DNA of 64,000 bases from Doris montereyensis (taxonomy: Eukaryota; Mollusca; Gastropoda; Nudibranchia; Dorididae): positions 15,001-79,000 of the forward strand of contig JAXRKP010000859.1 of assembly GCA_037039925.1 (NCBI GenBank). The letters run 5' to 3'. A model generated the notes under the pieces. It was not told the origin of the DNA and did no database searches. It worked only from the letters and a program-made list of their open reading frames with translations. This document shows positions 11,114-25,269 of this stretch, one piece after another (the stretch's first letter is position 1; each line of letters opens with the position of its first letter). A program made the position numbers and the translations under genes.

Positions 11114-11153
11114 TACCTACCTACCTACCTACCTACCTACCTACCTACCTACC
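11114..11153. repeat. (TACC)n microsatellite
   Basis: About ten perfect TACC units. Confidence 0.95.
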
Positions 11154-11159
11154 TAGACC

Positions 11160-12530
11160 TACTACATAATTATTCTATTGTTAAACAATTCAATGTTCTT
11201 AACATGTTGACAAAACCAACCTGGGTTTGGATCTTCAATGGCATTGGTTTACTTTTTTGCCAACTTAATGGACTAGTAGCATTGCTTCTTAGTTTTATTT
11301 TTTCAATGAAACGCGTTGTTAAACAATTCAATGATTAATATGAATACGTCAATATGTACGTATTTTTAACATATTCGACAAACCAACTGGTAAATCGGGT
11401 TTTCTTTTTTTTGGGGTGTTTAACTTTGTTTGTTGACTTCCTTCACAGTGACACGGTTCAAAAGTCTGTGGTTTTATGAATACAAATTGTTTTAAAATGG
11501 TTTCACGGATTTTTTTGCCACCTGGTTTATTTTATTTGTTTTCAGTCAATCTTATATTTTATGCATTGCTCTCTTAGTTTTATTTTTTCAATGAAACGCG
11601 TTGTCGTTTAAAGACAAACTTGCCTGCATGCGGGTAAACTTACAATGACGTTGTACGTCACGTGACATAGTACAATAAAAAAAAAAAAAAGAACTTTAGT
11701 AATACGACTATGACTTTTGTATTTTTCAATGTTGACGATTTTGTAGACGTTGCTGTTACTGCTACACCAGGGCTAATTCTATTCTGAGGTAAGTATGGAT
11801 GCCCTGTCGCACTTTTCTCCCTCTGACCTTTGCCCTTCTTACATTTATTGACAGTAACGAACTGGTCAGTAAGTTTGAGGTACAAGGGGTCGTAAGGCTA
11901 TTTCGAAATTGGCATGGTCTTTTATCTTTTATCGCTGCCTTAGGTAGTTTCAACACTCTTGCCCCCTACGAAATCTTATTCAAAAACTAGCCAGTGGAAA
12001 TCGATATAGGCCTTTAATAACTATTCGACAACGTGGTAAAAATTACTTTTATTACCGGATGTAGTTTAACTACTTCCTTCACAGTGAGCATAGCGTGATA
12101 AAACATCATGTTTTTAATCTTTTTTTTCTCTTGCAAAAAATCTATTTTAATCGAGAATAAACAACAAAACAAAGGATTATTTACATGTACATGACCATTG
12201 TATAAATGCCAACTCTTACTCTTCTACGTGGTCTAGTTGCTGAGTACAGCGTGTTGGCATTTCTCCATGAAGCTGATTTGATCATAAGTGATTGATTGTC
12301 AAATTAATGTGAGCTACGTGTTTTTGTTTTGTGTTTTTTTTGTTTGTTATTGTCGTCGTTGTTGTTGTCGTTGTCGTTGTGTGGATGTGTTCAATTTGGA
12401 AATTTGCATCATTCCCATGGTGTCGGCAGCATCCCGCCATTCTGTTTTCCATTCCAGCTTTGCATGGTTGACGAGGGTTACTGGTAGGTCCTAATTCTTT
12501 CCCTTTCTCTAACTTTTACTCTGTCATAAG
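11160..12530. other. Intergenic sequence with a local duplication
   Basis: A block TAGTTTTATTTTTTCAATGA followed by AACGCGTTGT occurs near 11290 and again near 11575; nearby CAATTCAATG and GACAAACCAAC are also doubled. ACTTCCTTCACAGTGA occurs near 11440 and near 12070. This suggests an old duplicated element. No coding signal. Confidence 0.5.
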
Positions 12531-12532
12531 GG

Positions 12533-12868
12533 GCACGGTGGTCCCCAGAGGCAAGGTGTCGACATCTCAACCAAAAGGTCGTGGGTCAAGCCCCGGCTGG
12601 TTGAAACATTTTCTCGACATTTTCGTGTACAGCCCATCCATCCCCTGGTCCAGGTAGGGAGGTCAACACCTAATCGGTAATCTCATCGGAGTGGAACAGG
12701 AAATAAAAAGGGCAGTTACTGTGTGCGGATCACAACAATCTGTGCACGTTAAAGAACCCTTGACTACAGGGGGGCGAAGGAGGGGATGGGGGGATGAGTA
12801 GAGCCTCCCATCAAAATCCCCGAGATTACCTTTGTTGTGGGTGGGTGGGTGGGGTAAAATCAAATAAA
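12533..12868 (+). mobile_element. SINE family B, full-length copy with tRNA-like head
   Basis: The head GGGGCACGGTGGTCC then CAGAGGCAAGGTGTCG resembles a tRNA A box, and GGTCGTGGGTCAAGCCCC resembles a B box. The body contains GATCACAACAATCTGTGCAC and the tail ends GATTACCTTTGTTGTGGGTG, then AAATC/AAATAAA repeats. It sets the orientation of the other family B copies. Confidence 0.75.
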
Positions 12869-13009
12869 AAAATCAAGTAGAATTCCTTCGTTTTACCGGT
12901 GGCTACCTTATTACAGAGTTCGATTCCTAGTTCGGACAAGTTTTTTTTTTTTCTTTTTTTCTGGGGTAGATCTAAGCTAGGTTTATTCAGACTCAGTAAT
13001 GACAGACTA

Positions 13010-13490
13010 CCGAAAGTGAAGACTGTGACAGACTACCATAGACAGTAATGACAGAACCATGATAACAGACTACCAGTAATGACAGATGGACATTAATGAC
13101 AGACTACCATGGACAGTAATGACAGACTACCATAGACAGTAATGACACATAGACATGACAGACTACCATGACTACCATAGACAGTAATGACAGACTACCA
13201 TAGACAGTAATGACAGACTACCATAATGACAGACTACCATGGACAGTAATGACAGACTACCATAATGACAGACTACCATGGACAGTAATGACAGACTACC
13301 ATAATGACAGACTACCATAATGACAGACTACCATAACAGATAATGCCACATTAGACTATGTGACAGTAATGACAGACTACCATGGACTAATTCCTGACAG
13401 ACTACAGTGAATAATGATTTAGACAGTTGCCACCACAAAATTATGACTGCTACCACTAATCACTGACTACCATGGACAAATGACAGATAC
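13010..13490. repeat. Degenerate GACAGACTACCAT / AGTAATGACA array
   Basis: About 17 units of 19-31 bp combining GACAGACTACCAT with GGACAGTAAT or AATGACA; units become ragged toward the right. Confidence 0.9.
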
Positions 13491-13499
13491 CATAACCAT

Positions 13500-14570
13500 A
13501 ACAACCGTTATCTCCCCTTTCCTATGAAATCGATAATGAAAAAAAGAAATCAAATCCTGAAACCTCCATCCTCAACTCTGTAGTTATCAGTGAATAATTT
13601 GTTTATTTACCTTTCCTACCAAAAAATTATCCTTGTCTGCTGTGTATTCTAAACTCACTGCTGACACTCTATAATATAATGGAGGGGTAGGGGGGGGGGT
13701 AGGGAAACAAAGTTGATCCTGGTAAATTCTTCTTCAACAGCCCCAATGTTGTCTGTACTTATGCTACTACATGTAATGTGTACAATCACCACACTGTTCC
13801 CTACTTGCTTCATTCCTTCAACTTGTTGAGTGTGTTGGTTTTTAAATGACGTTTTCCCAACATGCTTTGGGGTTTGTTGTTTATGTTATAAGCAAATCGA
13901 TTACATGAAAATATTTATTATTGACACGCTGAGAAGAGTGAAGTGAATGAGTGAATGTATTGCGAAAATATTGTTTCTTTGTTTGTTTGTTTGTTTGTTT
14001 GCCTCTGGAATTTTTTTTTTTTTTTTTTTATACTCGTATCGTCTTTTTTTATGTATTACTACAAGCATGTCCGTAACTAATTTTGGATTATGAAATCTCT
14101 TCATTATAATTTAAAGCTGGGTCTTGAACTTTGACTGTGGTTAGCCATTGTATCGGTTACGGGTGCTATCAGTACGATTATTAGATCAATTTAGTACTCG
14201 ATGCTGAGTTTACGCGGATTTTGCACGTAGTAGGCCTACTCGATACTGAAGTTATGTGTGTTTGTTATTTGTTAATGTTGTCGTAATGACCGGAAATCGA
14301 GAAATTAGATCTAACAACAAGAAAAACTTTCGCGGATCGCAGGCAAAAAAAATTGTTTTTGTTTTGCCAACCAAAAAAAAAAATGATTTGATGCAAGAAT
14401 CTATTCACAAAGAACCTAAAGCAGGCTATTTGAAATCTACAAGCGAAATATGGAGGTTGTGGGTGCAGTGGTTTCTGAGTTGTAATGTAAGCGGTCTAAG
14501 TTAGAGACGTTTAGCTTTATATATTCAATGTACTTCACAATTTTCACAAACCTTTGCTCGTTTTTTTATT
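13500..14570. other. Intergenic sequence with one dispersed repeat fragment
   Basis: No gene is recognised. GTTT repeats lie at 13978-14000. The stretch 14168-14216 (CAGTACGATTATTAGATC, then TACTCGATGCTGAG) recurs in reverse at 41578-41636. Confidence 0.5.
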
Positions 14571-14571
14571 C

Positions 14572-14760
14572 TCGCCTGTTGGGGGTTGGCGGTTGGCGGG
14601 CGTTGCTGGTGTGTCCAACTCCTTTCCCTCAACTCTTTCACATATCAATATCTTTCTTTTTTCATCTTTCTGTGAGTCTTTTTCTTAATTCACCCTGAGA
14701 TCACCGCATATGGTATACAGGGTAAATTGTAATGAAACAAAGTATATCATCGTTATTTTG
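14572..14760 (-). mobile_element. SINE-like family C copy (reverse)
   Basis: Contains GGCGGTTGGCGGGCGTTGCT, CTTAATTCACCCTGAGATCA and a GGTAAATTGTAATGAAACAA end, the reverse complement of the family C consensus best seen at 25585-25722 and 53650-53785. Confidence 0.75.
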
Positions 14761-14865
14761 AGTGCTACATCCACATGATTGCTGTTTGACGATGGGTTGA
14801 CCCGAAACGTTTCATGTTTAGTAGACACAACTTTGCTTTTATTTTTATTTGCTATTCTGATCATT

Positions 14866-14945
14866 ATTATTATTATTATTGTTATTATTATTAGTTATTA
14901 TTATTATTATTATTATTAGTAGTAGTAGTAGTTAGTAGTAGTTAT

Positions 14946-14995
<50 letters not shown>

Positions 14996-14996
14996 T

Positions 14997-15046
<50 letters not shown>

Positions 15047-15065
15047 ATAGTAGTAGTAGTAGTAA

Positions 15066-15139
<74 letters not shown>

Positions 15140-15259
15140 TGATTATTACTATTATTATTGTTATTATTATTATAATTATTATTATTATGATGATTATTAC
15201 TATTATTATTGTTATTATTATTATATTATTATTATTATGATGATTATTACTATTATTAC

Positions 15260-15308
<49 letters not shown>
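14866..15308. repeat. Trinucleotide block (TTA)n / (GTA)n
   Basis: Long alternating runs of TTA and AGT/GTA; the longest GTA run is about 100 bp. Asn- or Leu-rich frames here are by-products. Confidence 0.95.
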
Positions 15309-15310
<2 letters not shown>

Positions 15311-15374
15311 CCCATCGCCCTTCATCGGTGGGAGCAGTTGACGACTCCTACTTCTTTACTTTCACTCGGTCTCG

Positions 15375-15465
15375 ATGACTCGAATACTTGATGACTCGAA
15401 TACTCGATGACTCGAACACTCGATGACTCGAATACTCGATGACTCGAATACTCGATGACTCGATG
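15375..15465. repeat. 15- to 16-bp tandem repeat GATGACTCGAATACTC
   Basis: Six to seven copies, with an ACACTC variant in the third. Confidence 0.92.
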
Positions 15466-15484
15466 ATTCATTTTGGCATCTTGC

Positions 15485-15556
15485 TGTTTCTACTATCTTA
15501 TGCTTAATTCACTATGAGATCACCTCTTAAGGTGGACTGGATCAATTTCAATGAAT
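15485..15556 (-). mobile_element. SINE-like family C fragment (reverse)
   Basis: TTAATTCACTATGAGATCAC, then GGTGGACTGGATCAATTTCA: a diverged 3' part of the family. Confidence 0.55.
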
Positions 15557-15595
15557 CGAAACAAAAATCTACTTTGGAATTTTGTTTTGAATGTA

Positions 15596-15876
15596 CCGCT
15601 GGTATAGATAGAGCAACTATTTGTTGTATCTCGAAATTGGCTGAAAATCGGATAACCTAATCAATGATGAAAGCAGAATCGAATTTTTGTTTCAAATTGC
15701 TGCATTTTACGTATTATATATACACATATACATATAAACAAGGTTAGAAAATAAGGTCACTTTTGGCACGATGTTGTGATTCCTAGAAAAGTGTGCGCTT
15801 AAGAAACTTCGAAGCCATTATTTCTCCAAAACGAACTTCAAATTTGGAGATACAACCAACTCTATCCTACCAGCGG
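15596..15876. mobile_element. Candidate MITE with imperfect terminal inverted repeats
   Basis: Left end 15596-15632 begins CCGCTGGTATAGATAGAG and ends TTGTTGTATCTC; right end 15847-15876 is the imperfect reverse complement (GAGATACAACC ... CTACCAGCGG). The span is about 280 bp with no coding potential. No clear target-site duplication is visible. Confidence 0.5.
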
Positions 15877-15902
15877 CATGCGTGTGTTGTTATGGTAGTG
15901 TG

Positions 15903-15904
<2 letters not shown>

Positions 15905-15936
<32 letters not shown>
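15905..15936. repeat. (GT)n microsatellite
   Basis: About 15 GT units. Confidence 0.95.
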
Positions 15937-15938
<2 letters not shown>

Positions 15939-16315
15939 GGTGTCTTACTTTATATTTTGAGTGGGGTTGTGTCTATGTCCCATTTTATTTTGATCATTAT
16001 GAGTAATTATATGAGCAAGTGTTTCATGTTTCAATGTCACGACGATTCTCTTCATGAAGTGCCTTGAACTTAAAATCATTTTACTTACTGCTGACTTCAT
16101 CCTGTTTAAACTCTGTAAGTGTAAGTGTAACATGAAATAATATGCCTCATCGTACTCTGTAGTGGTGAGTACCACTGTGATGGTTTGTTTCGTTAATTAA
16201 TGTTTATCTTCTTCTTGTTGTTGTTGTTTTAATAATTTCCAACACTATTTTGATTTTAATTTCAACTACAGGTAAGAACATTCAATAACTTCAATCAAAG
16301 ATTCACACCACACAT

Positions 16316-16348
<33 letters not shown>
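16316..16348. repeat. (CA)n microsatellite
   Basis: About 15 CA units. Confidence 0.95.
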
Positions 16349-16349
<1 letters not shown>

Positions 16350-16387
16350 CAAGGCCATCAGTCAAGGATTGGTGGGGGCCTGAGACG

Positions 16388-16791
<404 letters not shown>

Positions 16792-16799
16792 GAGAAAAG

Positions 16800-18520
16800 A
16801 GAGAAGAAGAAGAAGGGGGAACACTAGCACTAGCCATACCCTGAAACACTCAAGAAATAGGCGGCATTTGATCTTTTTGTTTTTTGTTGTTGTTGTTGGG
16901 ATTCTTGGCAAGGAAGAAAATGCCCTTTTTCAATAACACGGATCCGAAAATAATATGATTGGCGAGGGGAACTCCAGTAATATAATTATATATACACCAT
17001 TAATTCAATAGTTTATAAAAAAAAATCGTTTAATAAGAATGAATCCTATGCTGGTAAAAGGGGAAAAAATCATTTATAGACATAATGTTTGTTTTTTCTG
17101 GCAAAAAGCCAAGGCCCTATTATCTTAGATCGTCTCTTGCTTCGTCTCTAATTGGTCCACAACACAATGTATATTCCAGTATGGCATAATACAGCTTACA
17201 TCTTGGGCTTTGTACCAATGTTGGGTTTCCCTATGGGTTTTTTGTCTATAAAGATGGGTACATTGATAAAGACGCTCTCGAAACGAATTCAACCACATTT
17301 TCTCAGCTCATGACAAAGGAAGTCACCTTCGCCCCCTATGAAAATAAAGGGGAATACCTACCCTTTCCAATGATATCATTTCTATTTATATCCCACCAGT
17401 CGTTACAAACCAATGGACCATGATCGTTCAGGGATTTCGGCTCTAGTTAAGTTTAAGTATTTAGCTCCCGGCTGACGGACTCGGCTTGACAACCGAAAAA
17501 GCTTGATAAGATCATATTTCTTTATGAAATATTTCCAGACAACAGATACTTTTTAAAACAAACACAGATGAACAACACTGAATTAATTTCTATGACTATT
17601 TTTATTTGATTCAAAATAACGTATAGTATTATGAGCAGAGAAAAACGATGACAAAGAACAGGCATGTTGATGATATTTTACTGAACGAACGAATTTTCTA
17701 GCCTACCGAGGCGGGCGCTTACGGTACCTACAAAAAGCTTCAGTTTGGCATTTTTAAATGTTATTATTAGATATTAAGCAATCTGGCATGTTTATACTTA
17801 AAGGATGTGCTCGTGGCTATGCTCTAAAACAACCTTCAGATAGTTTGAGAAAAACTGATAAGATAGTGTGTTCATGCTAGTTCCAATATACCTACATACA
17901 CTTTGGAGAAAGACGCCATCAACATTTTTGATTTTTCAACAATTTTTAGGGCAAACGTATTGCAAAACGGATGTCAAAACTAATGTCTCAAAAACTACAT
18001 AGACTCTAAATCTTTTTACAGAAAAAAAAACTACAAATTAAGAGATAGAACCATAGAAAAAACTATAAAATTCAGAGATAGAACCACAGAAAAATAATAA
18101 TTTTTGAGGCATACAGAGCACAGATAAGTAACTTTTTGATTTAGAAATAACGACGTTTTTTAGGGGGGGAAATCGATGTTTAACTCATAAAATGCTACAT
18201 ACTACTAATGTACTATAAGATAACATGACATTAAGTCCAATAAGAATTGGTGCGACATCTGGATTGTGTTGCCAGGCGAACCAGGATCAGTCTGTTGTAT
18301 AGTCGATTATAATACTGATTAGTACATAATTAAAGCTATTTATTATTTAGGGGGGGGGGGATGATCTGACTATTGTTTATAATTATAATCAAAGCCAGTG
18401 GTTTTAATTTTTTCATTTACAATTAAATCTTTTGCATAATAGCTAAATGTAATATTACGTCATACAAAGGGAGGTCACTTTGTTCTAGTTCTATCAATGC
18501 GTGACATGCTCACTGATTAA
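16800..18520. other. Intergenic single-copy sequence
   Basis: AT-rich. A G-run lies at 18351-18360. No exon, RNA gene or recognised mobile element. Confidence 0.5.
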
Positions 18521-18705
<185 letters not shown>

Positions 18706-19028
18706 GTGGAAATTTATAATGCGCAGCTTTCCCCCAAATTAGGCTCTGGGCGCAAATAATACTTTAGGCTTAGCGAGATCTGTTGTATTTGGTTTTCTTT
18801 TTTTAACCATCGTCACAGTCATCAGTATCATCATCATCGTCATTTCATAATAAGCATGAATAGAGATAAGAATAAATCGCAAAACTTATAATTCGAAATA
18901 GTATTACTACGATAATACGATAATACGATTGACAAGAAATAGAGAGATGCTACACACACACACACACAAACGCACGCACACACTGAGTAGCTAAGTAGAC
19001 ATTGAACTGCTTCTGAAATCGGAGTGCA

Positions 19029-19425
19029 CCATGTACACTTGTCGTTTGAGACTGAGACACGTTATGATTACATGTACACTTGTCGTTTGAGACTGGGACA
19101 CGTTATGATTACATGTACACTTGTCGTTTGAGATTGAGACACGTTATGATTACATGTACACTTGTCGTTTGAGATTGAGACACGTTATGATTACATGTAC
19201 ACTTGATTCGTTTGATTACATGAGATTGAGACACGTTATGATTACATGTACACTTGTCGTTTGAGACTGGGACACGTTATGATTACATGTACACTTGTCG
19301 TTTGAGACTGGGACACGTTATGATTACATGTACACTTGTCGTTTGAGACTGGGACACGTTATGATTACATGTACACTTGTCGTTTGAGACTGAGACACGT
19401 TATGATTACATGTACACTTGTATTG
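19029..19425. repeat. 41-bp minisatellite
   Basis: About ten copies of CATGTACACTTGTCGTTTGA, then GACTGGGACACGTTATGATT. One unit near 19205 carries a small internal insertion. Confidence 0.95.
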
Positions 19426-19737
19426 AGACTACAATTAGTACAGTGTTTTGTCAATTCTGCAAGTGGAGAGAATAAATGATTTCACTGTGGAGAGAATAAA
19501 AACGGGCAGAAAGTAGCGTATATGGTGTAAAGCCACTGCCATTTAATTGTGGCCAGATTCATTATTATTCAAGTTATTTCCTCCCTTGTGGAAGTGAAAG
19601 GTCATCTGACCATGTGACGTCATGATGACGGAGCGCTCCTCTCTTGTGTTGATGGATATATATATATATGTATATATGCATATCTTATGTATACATTAGA
19701 TATACATGTAATAGGATAAAAGTACAACATTGTACTG

Positions 19738-20045
19738 AAGTGGCGTTGGTGGTCTAGTAGTTAAGTTTGGGATCATGAAGTCCTAGATTCGAACCTAGCA
19801 ATGCCAGGTCTGACGGTGTGTTCCATAGGAGAGACATTTAACGCAGATTTTCCCATAGGTGAAGATTAGTACCAGCACAAACTAAGGAGTAAAAAATAAT
19901 CTGTGACAGAATTCAGACTAGCGTCCTGTCCAGGAGGTGATTATTATCACCTGCTCGATTCACGCAACAGAAACTGGATAAGCTTTGGCTCTATGGGCCA
20001 TGTACATCTTGAAGGAACTTTAACAGGAACTGGAATATAATAAAC
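19738..20045 (+). mobile_element. SINE family A, plus-strand copy with tRNA-like head
   Basis: The head GTGGTCTAGTAGTTAAG fits an A box and GATTCGAACC a B box. The body includes CCTGTCCAGGAGGTGATTAT and the tail CTCTATGGGCCATG. Reverse-orientation copies elsewhere start CCCATAGAGCCGGAGC. Confidence 0.75.
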
Positions 20046-20414
20046 ATTTTTTTACAATGGTGCAAGAAATAAGGATGGAAAAATACTTACACTAACACCA
20101 CTACCACTACTATTATTTCTAAAACTATTAACACTATATTACATTTTAGAGACTTGTTTATATTAACAAGGAAAGAATGGGGATTTCAATCTTGCTCCTG
20201 TCTTAACATTCCAAAGACAAAAAAAACATTTATTGGATTGCTTTGTAACGATTATTAATATATTGAATGGGGGTTTCAATAGCATTCTCCCTACAATGAC
20301 AACAGATTTTTAGGGAGGGTTAACGATAATTATTATTATAAATTGGTGATTTGAAGTGACACGGAATGAATTTAATAAACACCTAGGGTTTCACTGAAAG
20401 TGATACTCAATCAA

Positions 20415-20880
<466 letters not shown>

Positions 20881-20884
20881 ACTG

Positions 20885-21550
20885 ATAAATAAATGGGAAT
20901 GAAATACCTGTACCTACCTGATGATACCTTTTACAGCAGCCATTGTATTCCAAAGCACTAATGATGATATAGATATTTCCATGCTATTAGTTTTCTGTCC
21001 TCATATCCTATAATCAGATCTACCAGCCCTTCCTCTTCCAAGACAAAATTAACGACCAAAACCAACACCACAACAAAAAGTATAACACTAACACCAAAAT
21101 AACCCAATCCCAGGTAGCTTGAAGTATGCCATCTGTCTGATCTATAAATAACTCACCTCTGTGGATGAAATTGATTGGTTACCCCCCCCCCCCCATGATT
21201 CATTGATTATTGATTGCCTTTCCTTTTGACCTAGTAAAGTTATGATGAAGATGACAATGAATCAATTTATCGAGTTCTCAATATTCCTAGTAAAGATTGT
21301 ATAATATTAATTAATTAATTAATCATAATAATGATAAAAAGATCATAAAATAATGAGATAATGAACCATAATATCTTTGTTTATCCTTTTGTTCTGATTC
21401 TATCACACACAAAAAAAAAGATATGCAAAATAAAATTTTGTTTTAAAAAAAAATATTGGTGTTATATGAGAGAAGTTTCAATGAATGACTGAATGAAAAT
21501 GAGTTATGAGTGAGTTACACGTATGAATAAGTTGAATTGAAGGGTCATTT
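20885..21550. other. Intergenic AT-rich sequence
   Basis: Contains a C-run at 21183-21194 and (TTAA)n near 21310. No coding signal. Confidence 0.5.
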
Positions 21551-21559
21551 TATGAAATA

Positions 21560-23867
21560 ATCTGATTATATGAATAAATGTGAATATATGTATATGAATA
21601 AATGGCTTGAATAATATAATATATATAGCAATGTGAATGAGTTTATATGTAAATATATGAGTATAAGAATAAGTTGAGATATGAATAAATGTGAATTTAT
21701 GAATGAGTGTGAATGTATGAATGAATGTGAACGTATGATTAAGTTGATATTTGAATGAATGTGAATGGGTTCATATATGAATGAGTGGGAATATATGAAT
21801 GAGTGTAAATGCATGAATGAGTGTGACTCACTGTATAAATGCGCTAATATATGAATGAAAGTAAATATATGAATGAGTGTGAATATATGATTGAGTATGA
21901 ATGCGTTGATATATATATCAATTAGTGTGAATCTATGAATAACTGTGAATGTATGAATGAGTTGATTTGTGAACGAGTGCGAATATATGAATGAGTGTAA
22001 ATGTATGAATGAATGTAAATATATGAATGAGTTTAAACATACGAATGAGTGTGAATATATGAATGAGTGTGAATAAATTAATGAGTGTGAATATATGAGT
22101 TTAAACATATGAATGAGCGTGAATATATGAATGAGTGTGAATAAATTAATGAGTGTGAATATATGAATGTGTGAATATATGCATGAGTGTGAATGTACGG
22201 ATGAATGTGAAAATATGAATGCGTGTGAATGTATGAATGAGTGTGAATGTATGAATGATTGTGAATACATGAATGTGTGTGAATGAATGTGAATATATGA
22301 ACGTGTGAATTTGGATGAATATATGAATGTCTGAAAATATGAATGTATGTGAATAAGCGTGAATATATGAATGTGTGTGAATATATGAATATGTGTAAAT
22401 GATGGTGAATATGTGAATGAGGGTGAATATATGAATGTGTGTGAATAAATGTGAATATATGAATATGTGTAAATGATGGTGAATATATGAATGTGTGTGA
22501 ATGAATGTATATAAATGTGTGTGAATATATGACTGTGTGTGAATGAATGTATATGAATGTGTGTGAATATATGAATGTGTGAATGAATGTATATGAATGT
22601 GTGTGAATATATGACTGTGTGAATGAATGTATATGAATGTGTGTGAATATATGAATGTGTGAATGAATGTATATGAATGTGTGTGAATATATGAATGTGT
22701 GTGAATATATAATTGGGTGTCAATGTATGAATATGTGTGAATGAGGATGAATATATGAATGTGTGTGAATGAGTGTGGATATATGAATGTGTGAATGAGT
22801 GTGAATACATGAATGTGTGTTGGTGAATAAATAAATGTGTGTGAATGAGTGAGAATATATGAATGTGTGTGAATATATGAATGCGTGTGAATTTATGAAT
22901 GTGTGTCATTGAATGTGAATGTGTGTGAATATATGAATGTGTTTGAATGAGGGTCAATATATGAATGTATGTAAAGGAGTGTGAATATATGAATGTGTGT
23001 AAAGGAGTGTGAACATATGAATGTGTTTGAATGAGGGTCAATATATGAATGTATGTAAAGGAGTGAATATATGAATGTGTGTAAAGGAGTGAATATATGA
23101 ATCTGTGTAAAGGGGTGTGAATATGTGAATGAGGGTGAATATATGAGTGTGTGTGAATGAGGGTGAATATATGAATGTGTGTGAATGAGGGTGAATATAT
23201 GAATGTGTGAATGAGGGTGAATATATGAATATGTGTGAATGAGGGTGAATATATGAATGTGTGTGAATGAGGGTGAATATATGAATGTGTGTGAATGAGG
23301 GTGAATATATGAATATGTGTGAATGAGGGTGAATATATGAATGTGTGTGAATGAGGGTGAATATATTAATGTATGTAAAGGAGTGTGGACATAAGAATTT
23401 CTGCGAATATATGAATGTATATGAATGTGTATGAATATAAGAGTGTATGTGAATGTATGAATAAGTGTGAATGTACGAATGAGTTGACTTATGAGTGAGT
23501 GTAAATATATATGAATGAGTGTAAATGTATGGATGGATGTAAATGTATGAATGAGTTGATATATGAACGAGTGTAAATATATGAATGAATGTAAATATAT
23601 AACTGAGTGTAAATATATGAATGAGTGTGAATGTATGAATGGATGTAAATGTATGAATGAGTGTGAATGTATGAAAGCGTGTGAATATATGAATAAGTGT
23701 GAATATATGAATTGATGTGAATATATGAATGAGTGGGAACATTTGAATGAATGTGAATACATGAATGAATGTACACTTATGAATGAGTGTGAATGTATGA
23801 ATGGATGTAAACATATGAATGAGTGCGAGTGTATGAATGAGTTGATATATGAATGAGTGTGTGCACA
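21560..23867. repeat. 2.3 kb degenerate array of GAATGTGTGTGAATATAT type
   Basis: A 10- to 14-bp motif family (GAATGAGTGTGAATATAT, GAATGAGGGTGAATATAT) with local higher-order periods of about 28 and 38 bp. It stays open on the minus strand for up to 491 codons (His/Ser/Phe/Ile/Tyr-rich) because the motif complement lacks stops. I do not regard this as a gene. Confidence 0.93.
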
Positions 23868-24212
23868 TAAAAATAAAGATGGATTTATAGTCCGTATCCC
23901 CACACAAATGCAGGCTCACCGACTGTACATCCTTGATCCCCCCAGCAGGCCTTTTCATTCAGTCCTCAACTTTCTGGGGGAGCATAGAGTTTCAGTCTGT
24001 ATAGGCACTTCATACTAACATGCAGACAAGATCTTTCTCTACCTATAGCTGAGTACTCATTTACACTTGAGTCAAGTGCTGAAAACCGAGTGAGGTACCT
24101 TTCCTAACAGTACAAAGTTGTGAAAGAACACCTGGGCCAGCCATGACATTTGAACCACTGTGGCCGTCTGACGACAAACTGACAACACTACAGTTTCGCT
24201 ACTACACACCCA
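23868..24212 (-). mobile_element. SINE family D insertion inside the array
   Basis: On the minus strand a tRNA-like head (TAGTAGCGAAACTGTAG and GGTTCAAATG) is followed by a body, and the 3' part GGTGAGCCTGCATTTGTG ... CCATCTTTATTTTT is shared with 62618-62712. It interrupts two halves of the same minisatellite, so it inserted after the array existed. Confidence 0.65.
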
Positions 24213-24219
24213 ACGTATA

Positions 24220-24745
24220 TGAATGAATGTTTATAGATGAATGAGTCTGAATATACCAATAAATTAAATGTATGAATGAGTCGAATGAATGAATAAGTGT
24301 GAATGTGTGAATAAGTTAAATATATGAATAAGTTGAATGAGTGAATAAGTGTGAATGTGTGAACGAGTTGAATGAATGAATAAAAGTGTGAATGTGTGAA
24401 TAAGTTAAATATATGAATAAGTTGAATGAGTGAATAAGTGTGAATGTGTGAACGAGTTAAATGAATGAATAAAAGTGTGAATGTGTGAATAAGTTAAATA
24501 TATGAATGAGTTGAATGAATGAATAAATGTAAGTTAAATGTATGAATGAGTTGAAAGAATAAGTGTGAATGTGTGAACGAATTAAATATATGAACTATTT
24601 CATTATATCAATAAGTGTGAATATATATATGAATGCCTGTGCATATATGAATCTGTTGAATATGAATGAATAAGTATGAATGTGTGAATAAGTTAAATAT
24701 ATGAATGAATTGAATATTAATGAATATTAGTATATAATATTGAAA
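24220..24745. repeat. Right half of the GAATGTGTGAATAAGTTAAA array
   Basis: Related motif with a 60- to 70-bp higher-order unit (GTGTGAATGTGTGAATAAGT, then TAAATATATGAATAAGTTGA), about six units. Confidence 0.92.
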
Positions 24746-25265
24746 GATAAAGCAAAAACGAAAGAACTGCTTGGAGCACCTGCCAACAGCCCAGGAAAAT
24801 ACAAATAATATAAAAGACGCACACTTTCACATGTATGAAACTAAACCACAACACCTCGGATTTGTCTCCAAAAGAAGTTTATTTGAAACATCATCTACAA
24901 TCATTCATTTTCACATCGCAAGTATATATAGAACATTGATCATGGCCATCACAACCCTATGTTGACAAGCTCACTCTCCCATAGACTTGCTTTAGCCACG
25001 TATGTGCGTGAGTATGGACATATTTGCCATGAGGTACATGAAGCAAGTAGTACACATCTCTCATTCGTAACTGCCAACAGCCAGCTCATCACAACTATAA
25101 TCCTTCTCGTCTCTAATGAAAACTGTCAAGATGGAAAAAATGGGAATAGGGTGGGGATGTGTAAGGGGAGGACGGAGAGGAGAGGATTCATCTGAGAACA
25201 AAAATTTACCCTGTCACGGGGGCAAAGCGGTGATTTCAAGATGAGTTAAGAGATTTGTTTGCGTG
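24746..25265. other. Intergenic sequence
   Basis: No gene, RNA or recognised repeat. Confidence 0.45.
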
Positions 25266-25269
25266 TTTC

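Noticed and set aside
12533..12610. tRNA gene
   Set aside because: A- and B-box-like motifs are present but no cloverleaf closes, and the sequence continues into a repeated SINE body; likewise at 19738 and 24150-24212.
14866..15391. Poly-Asn, poly-Tyr and poly-Leu frames, also at 18494-18719, 31764-32261, 45043-45453 and 46712-46984
   Set aside because: Trinucleotide and 12-bp simple repeats; no flanking coding sequence.
19029..19425. CRISPR-like direct repeats (also 8545-8676 and 13010-13490)
   Set aside because: Units are contiguous or ragged without unique spacers, and the DNA is eukaryotic.
21566..23958. Minus frames of 491, 336 and 306 codons rich in His, Ser, Ile
   Set aside because: They track the GAATGTGT array, overlap each other in different frames and end where the array ends.
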